A stretch of DNA of 64,000 nt, from the NCBI GenBank assembly GCA_039030555.1, contig JBCCDY010000013.1:62001-126000 (forward strand), given 5' to 3'. The DNA comes from JBCCDY01 sp039030555 (GTDB lineage: Bacteria; Bacteroidota; Bacteroidia; Cytophagales; Cyclobacteriaceae). The notes under the pieces were generated by a model, which saw nothing but the letters and a program-made list of their open reading frames with translations, was not told the DNA's origin and did not search any database. This document shows, piece after piece, positions 59,717 through 64,000 of the stretch. The stretch's first letter is position 1. Every line of letters starts with the position of its first letter. The translations under genes and the position numbers were made by a program.

Positions 59717-59856
59717 AATCAATTAAGAATTGACAATGAGCAATTATCAATTACTAGTATTATTAACTTTAGTCGCACAAGATGAATGTTTTTCCTCTTC
59801 CAATTGTCTTTAATCTAATATCTCAATACTAATAACTAACAACTAAAATCTAGAAA

Positions 59857-61038
59857 ATGAAAGATGTGTATATAGTCTCCGCTGTTCGAACTCCTATCGG
59901 AAGTTTTGGCGGAATGCTCTCCGGTCATACTGCAGTACAACTAGGTTCAACCGCTATTAAAGGAGCGTTGGAAAAAGCTGGTGTTGATGCTTCCGAAGTT
60001 CAGGAAGTATTAATGGGAAACGTAGTTTCAGCCAATTTAGGTCAGGCACCAGCCAGACAAGCTGCTATCGGGGCTGGAATTGGACATAACGTTCCATGCA
60101 CGCTAATTAATAAGGTATGTGCTTCAGGAATGAAGTCTGTAATGCTAGGAGCCCAGTCCATCATGCTGGGAATGAACGATGTGGTGATGACTGGTGGAAT
60201 GGAAAACATGTCAAACATTCCTTTTTACATTCCAAAGGCTCGTTTTGGATATAAATATGGAAATGGAGAGTTATTGGACGGTCTTCAAAAAGATGGACTG
60301 TGGGAGGTCTATCACCAATTTCCAATGGGAAGTTGCGCCGATAACACCGCTAAAGAAATGAACATTTCCAGAGAAGAGCAGGATGAGTATGCCATCAACT
60401 CATATAAAAGATCAGCTGCCTCAACGGAAGCTGGTAAATTCAAAGAAGAAATAGTTCCTGTTGAAATACCACAGCGAAAAGGTGATCCTGTTTTTATGAC
60501 TGAAGATGAAGAATTCAAAAATGTAAAATTTGAGAAGATACCTTCATTAAGGCCCGTTTTCAATAAAGATGGATCGGTAACAGCTGCAAATGCTTCAACG
60601 ATCAACGATGGAGCTTCTGCCATTTTATTGGTTAGCGAAGAAAAATTAAAAGAACTGAACTTAACACCAATTGCTAAAATCAGAGGTTTTGCTGATGCTG
60701 CACAGGAGCCAATCTGGTTCACCACTTCTCCTTCTTTAGCGATTCCAAAAGCTTTAAAAAATGCAGGAGTAGAAAAATCTGATGTTGATTATTTCGAGAT
60801 CAATGAAGCTTTTTCAGCAGTAGCGATAGCTAATAACAGACTTTTGGAACTTGATCCGGAAAAAGTAAATGTCAATGGAGGTGCAGTTGCTTTAGGCCAT
60901 CCACTTGGAGCTTCGGGCGCAAGAATTACAACTACCTTATTGAATGTTTTAAAACAAAACGATTCAAAGATCGGGTGCGCAGGCATCTGTAATGGTGGTG
61001 GCGGTGCATCAGCCATTGTTCTTGAAAATATGAATTAG
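59857..61038 (+). CDS. Acetyl-CoA C-acetyltransferase (thiolase)
   Basis: 393 residues. Nucleophile Cys in NKVCASGMKSV (about 88), catalytic His in GHPLGASGARI and second Cys in GCAGICNGGGGASA. Condenses or cleaves acetoacetyl-CoA in fatty acid/ketone metabolism. Monocistronic by position. Confidence 0.95.
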   Translation: MKDVYIVSAVRTPIGSFGGMLSGHTAVQLGSTAIKGALEKAGVDASEVQEVLMGNVVSANLGQAPARQAAIGAGIGHNVPCTLINKVCASGMKSVMLGAQSIMLGMNDVVMTGGMENMSNIPFYIPKARFGYKYGNGELLDGLQKDGLWEVYHQFPMGSCADNTAKEMNISREEQDEYAINSYKRSAASTEAGKFKEEIVPVEIPQRKGDPVFMTEDEEFKNVKFEKIPSLRPVFNKDGSVTAANASTINDGASAILLVSEEKLKELNLTPIAKIRGFADAAQEPIWFTTSPSLAIPKALKNAGVEKSDVDYFEINEAFSAVAIANNRLLELDPEKVNVNGGAVALGHPLGASGARITTTLLNVLKQNDSKIGCAGICNGGGGASAIVLENMN

Positions 61039-61086
61039 GAATTGATGCCATGAAAATAAGAGGATCAAATAGTACTTTTTCTCTTA

Positions 61087-61106
61087 CGATGGGTTTAAAC
61101 CCATCG
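61087..61106. repeat. Perfect 20-bp palindrome, REP-like
   Basis: CGATGGGTTTAAACCCATCG, flanked by TA-rich sequence and followed by CTATTGATGATG. Resembles REP-type palindromes dispersed in Cytophagales genomes; genome-wide copy number unknown. Confidence 0.5.
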
Positions 61107-61179
61107 CTATTGATGATGATCTTTACTGAAAAATCTTAACTACATGGCATTAAATTAAGAATTAATCAAAGCCTATTTT

Positions 61180-61213
61180 AAAAGCCATCTTCTGTAAGCA
61201 GAGGATGGCTTTT
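61180..61213 (+). terminator. Rho-independent terminator
   Basis: AAAAGCCATCTTCTG-type 5' arm pairs with AGGATGGCTTTT, followed by ATTATAT. Ends the thiolase transcript. Confidence 0.75.
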
Positions 61214-61264
61214 ATTATATACTGAATCAAAGTAATTTTGCGTTAGCATAAAAACCATAGTTTT

Positions 61265-62557
61265 TTGAAAGCTTTTCTATTTTTATTCTTTTTTGGTTCT
61301 ATAAGCTCGTTGAAATCCCAGACGATTATCAACACCTTTTATGATCGGGAGAATACCATCTTGAAAGAAGAGTATGCCATTCTTGATAACGATAGTTCTA
61401 AAATTGATGGTGAGTATAAAATGTATTTTCCATCCGGAGAACTGAAAGCCCATGTAGAGTTCGATGCAGGAAAACAGGAAGGAATTTTTCGTGAATATTA
61501 TGAAAGTGGCTTCGTAAGAAGAAAACTAAATTATGAAAACGGTCTTCGTCACGGAGAATTTAATGTTTATGACGAAAAAGGAAATATCATTCAGACGGCT
61601 TTCTTTGAGAACGATACGCTTTCCAATAAAGTAATCTTATATCACGAAGGAGGCACCTTAAAAAGTGAAACGATCTTTAAGAATGGTCAGCCCGACGGAC
61701 TGGTTAAAGAATACTATCCATCCGGAGATATCAAGAGCCAGGTTATTTATTTGAACGGAAAAGAAAATGGCTTGGCACGTTTCTACAAACCTAATGAGCA
61801 GCTCACTTCAGAGTCAGAATATGAAAATGGATTACTCGCAGGTTTTGCTAAAAACTATTACGACAACGGACAACTCCAAATGGAGAGCTACTATCAAAAG
61901 GGGGAGAAAACAGGTGAGTTCAAAGAGTATTATTCCAACGGGCAATTAAAAAACACAGGAAACTATAAAAACGGAAAACCTGATGGGCTAGCGAAAGGAT
62001 ATTATGAAAACGGTGATCTGAAGCACGAAATATTATATGACGAAGGTAAAAAAACTGGACAATCTACTTTTTACTATCCCGGAAGTAAAGTCAAAGAAAA
62101 AAGGACTTACCAGAATGAAGGGCTGACTGAAAAAATCGAAGGCTTTTCTGAAGAAGGAAATAAAACTTACAGAAAACAGTTCGAGGATGGGAAAAAAGAC
62201 GGGACATGGAACTATTACTATCCCTCCGGGGAAATAGAGAAAATTGAAACGTACCGAAAAAATCGATTGCATGGCGAATCAAAGTCGTATCTTGAAAACA
62301 GCACCTTGACGCTGGAAGAGTCTTACCAATTCGGCCTTAAAGTGGGGATGGCAATAGATTATTATGAAAATGGAAAAGTGAAGTCCAAAACAAACTACAT
62401 CCGGGGAAGAAAAGATGGCCTTTTTGAGTCGTATTATGAAGAAGGGGGAATGAAAGAAAAAGGCCAGTATAAAAGAAATTATCCAGTCGGAGAGTGGAAA
62501 TACTATGATGAAAATGGTCAGGAGGTTCAAAAATCCAATACAAAAGATCCCGGCTGA
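61265..62557 (+). CDS. Secreted YwqK/MORN-like repeat protein
   Basis: 430 residues from a TTG start; signal peptide (FLFLFFFGSISSLKS). At least 13 repeats of about 23 residues of the pattern YYxxGxLKxExxYxNGKxxGxxxEY, the YwqK-type antitoxin/MORN-like repeat. These repeats form elongated beta scaffolds; in Bacteroidota the role is mostly unknown. Located upstream of purC with a short gap. Confidence 0.8.
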   Translation: MKAFLFLFFFGSISSLKSQTIINTFYDRENTILKEEYAILDNDSSKIDGEYKMYFPSGELKAHVEFDAGKQEGIFREYYESGFVRRKLNYENGLRHGEFNVYDEKGNIIQTAFFENDTLSNKVILYHEGGTLKSETIFKNGQPDGLVKEYYPSGDIKSQVIYLNGKENGLARFYKPNEQLTSESEYENGLLAGFAKNYYDNGQLQMESYYQKGEKTGEFKEYYSNGQLKNTGNYKNGKPDGLAKGYYENGDLKHEILYDEGKKTGQSTFYYPGSKVKEKRTYQNEGLTEKIEGFSEEGNKTYRKQFEDGKKDGTWNYYYPSGEIEKIETYRKNRLHGESKSYLENSTLTLEESYQFGLKVGMAIDYYENGKVKSKTNYIRGRKDGLFESYYEEGGMKEKGQYKRNYPVGEWKYYDENGQEVQKSNTKDPG

Positions 62558-62605
62558 TCTCTTATTTCAAATCCCTTATTTTTATATTCAAGAATTAACT
62601 AGCAC

Positions 62606-63544
62606 GTGGTCATAAAGGAAACCAATTTTAAATTCGAAGGGCAAACGGCATTTTATCGAGGTAAAGTGAGAGATGTGTATAGCCTTGATGATAAAATCAT
62701 AATTGTAGCATCCGATAGAATATCCGCTTTCGATGTGATACTACCTGAAGCTATTCCGTTCAAAGGGCAGGTTTTGAATCAAATTGCAGCAGAATTCCTG
62801 CAAATGACAAAAGATATAGTCCCTAACTGGATGATTGACTCTCCCGATCCAAACGTCACTATCGGATTAAAATGCGAGCCTTATCCTATTGAAATGGTGA
62901 TTAGGGGATACCTCGCCGGACATGCCTGGAGGGAATATAGATCTGGGAAAAGAGAAATTTGTGGAGTGCCGCTTCCAGAAGGTTTGAAAGAGAATGATAA
63001 GCTCCCTGAACCCATTATCACACCGACAACCAAAGCCGCCTTCGGTCATGATGAAGATATTTCGAAGGAAGAAATACTGAGAAAAGGATTGGTTTCAGAA
63101 TCAGAATATTCAGTCCTTGAAGATTATACGCATAAGCTATTTGATTTCGGGACCCGATTCGCGAAAGAGCAAGGCCTTATTTTGGTGGATACCAAATACG
63201 AATTTGGTAAAAAGGATCATGAAATACTTTTAATTGACGAAGTCCATACACCAGACTCATCCAGGTATTTTTACACTGAGGGTTACGAGGAGCGCCAAAA
63301 TAAAGGAGAGAAGCAAAAGCAGCTTTCCAAAGAATTTGTACGAGAGTGGCTTATTGGAAATGGGTTTCAGGGAAAAGAAGGACAACAAATTCCTGAGATG
63401 AACGAAGCCTTTGTGTCAAGTGTTTCGGAAAGGTATATTGAGTTATTTGAAAAGGTAACGGGTAAAAATTTTCAAAAAGCCAAATCACATGATATATTCG
63501 AACGCGTTAAGAAAAATACTGAAGCATATCTGGACCGATCATAA
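62606..63544 (+). CDS. purC: Phosphoribosylaminoimidazole-succinocarboxamide synthase PurC
   Basis: 312 residues from a GTG start. Blocks YRGKVRDVYSLDD, ASDRISAFDVILPEAIPFKG, EMVIRGYLAGHAWREY, TKAAFGHDEDIS and DEVHTPDSSRYF are diagnostic. ATP-dependent step of purine biosynthesis. Length is of the eukaryote/yeast-like class. Confidence 0.95.
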   Translation: MVIKETNFKFEGQTAFYRGKVRDVYSLDDKIIIVASDRISAFDVILPEAIPFKGQVLNQIAAEFLQMTKDIVPNWMIDSPDPNVTIGLKCEPYPIEMVIRGYLAGHAWREYRSGKREICGVPLPEGLKENDKLPEPIITPTTKAAFGHDEDISKEEILRKGLVSESEYSVLEDYTHKLFDFGTRFAKEQGLILVDTKYEFGKKDHEILLIDEVHTPDSSRYFYTEGYEERQNKGEKQKQLSKEFVREWLIGNGFQGKEGQQIPEMNEAFVSSVSERYIELFEKVTGKNFQKAKSHDIFERVKKNTEAYLDRS

Positions 63545-63604
63545 AATAGAACATTGAAAAGCCAGTTAGTTATTAACGAACATTAACCATAGAAAAAACT
63601 GATT

Positions 63605-63988
63605 ATGAAATACTCTGTCGATAAGCAAGAAAAATATACACTCATTAAACTTGATGAAGAAAAACTCGATAGCACACTCTCTCCTACTTTAAAAACTGAT
63701 CTTCTAACACAGCATGCGGAAGGTATAAATAATTTAATTTTAGATCTTTCCAGCGTCAGATACATTGATTCTTCAGGTTTAAGCGCATTATTAGTAGGTA
63801 ATCGTGTTTTTACTGAAGGTGGAGGCATGTTCATTTTATGTGGAATTACGGAGCACGTAATGAAGCTTATTAAAATCTCCCAACTGGATAACGTATTGAA
63901 CATCTTACCAAAGGTTGAAGAAGGTATTGATGCCGTTTTCATGAATGAAATAGAACGAGATCTCAAAAAAGAAGGCGGAGAAGAGTAG
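63605..63988 (+). CDS. STAS-domain anti-sigma factor antagonist-like protein
   Basis: 127 residues. YIDSSGLSALLVG is the STAS phosphorylation region with the conserved Ser (about 60). Such proteins release sigma factors or act in partner-switching. The C-terminal tail is acidic. The window ends just after it. Confidence 0.82.
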   Translation: MKYSVDKQEKYTLIKLDEEKLDSTLSPTLKTDLLTQHAEGINNLILDLSSVRYIDSSGLSALLVGNRVFTEGGGMFILCGITEHVMKLIKISQLDNVLNILPKVEEGIDAVFMNEIERDLKKEGGEE

Positions 63989-64000
63989 AACAGACCTGTA

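Overview
The window looks like a chromosome segment of an AT-rich member of the Bacteroidota, most likely order Cytophagales. This is judged from gene families only: a putative large porin beside lpxK, batB/batC-like aerotolerance genes, a YwqK-repeat secreted protein, TPR-coil-membrane proteins, an attenuated aromatic operon and a Bacteroidota-type promoter (TTG-N17-TACATTTG). No database search was possible.

Chromosomal left part (1-26.2 kb). Mostly housekeeping genes: a RelE/ParE-type toxin-antitoxin pair; a minus-strand block LOG protein - miaE - porin - lpxK; a plus-strand pair Nif3-like/zinc-ribbon protein; phosphatase, thioesterase, the Prc tail-specific protease, a Na+/H+ antiporter, a KAS III enzyme, queA and a menC-like enolase. 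An aromatic amino-acid operon (aminotransferase - tyrA - DAHP synthase/chorismate mutase) is preceded by an unannotated 20-residue leader peptide (five Tyr in a row, two Phe, one Trp) and a terminator. A Fic domain fused to TPRs follows.

Integrated element (26,295-57,244, about 31 kb). It is bounded by an exact 21-bp repeat whose right copy is the 3' end of tRNA-Pro(TGG), next to a tyrosine recombinase. Left to right it holds: a lipoprotein/TPR module and a YoeB-type toxin pair (cargo); a divergent control region with two palindromes and a P22-type antirepressor; small early genes; an orphan C5 DNA methyltransferase; a primase-helicase followed by an AGTC-rich iteron array (origin candidate); an adenine methyltransferase; a KilA-N protein; a candidate structured RNA; then a long plus-strand late operon (42.4-55.9 kb). 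The late operon encodes many small single-membrane-span proteins, a transglutaminase-fold protein, a capsid candidate with its own terminator, spike-like proteins, a lysis cassette (GH108 muramidase, holin candidate, CHAP-like hydrolase, unimolecular-spanin-like lipoprotein) and a RecA-fold ATPase. I see no large terminase, portal, tape-measure or tail gene. The most economical reading is a temperate, tailless, probably membrane-containing virus; this is an inference.

Right part (57.2-64 kb). tRNA-Pro, tRNA-Arg, tRNA-Ser, then batB/batC-like genes, a thiolase, a YwqK-repeat protein, purC and a STAS-domain protein.

A second lipoprotein-hairpin-TPR module (2.7-4.2 kb) has the same layout as the one inside the element, which suggests a recurrent two-gene system of unknown function.
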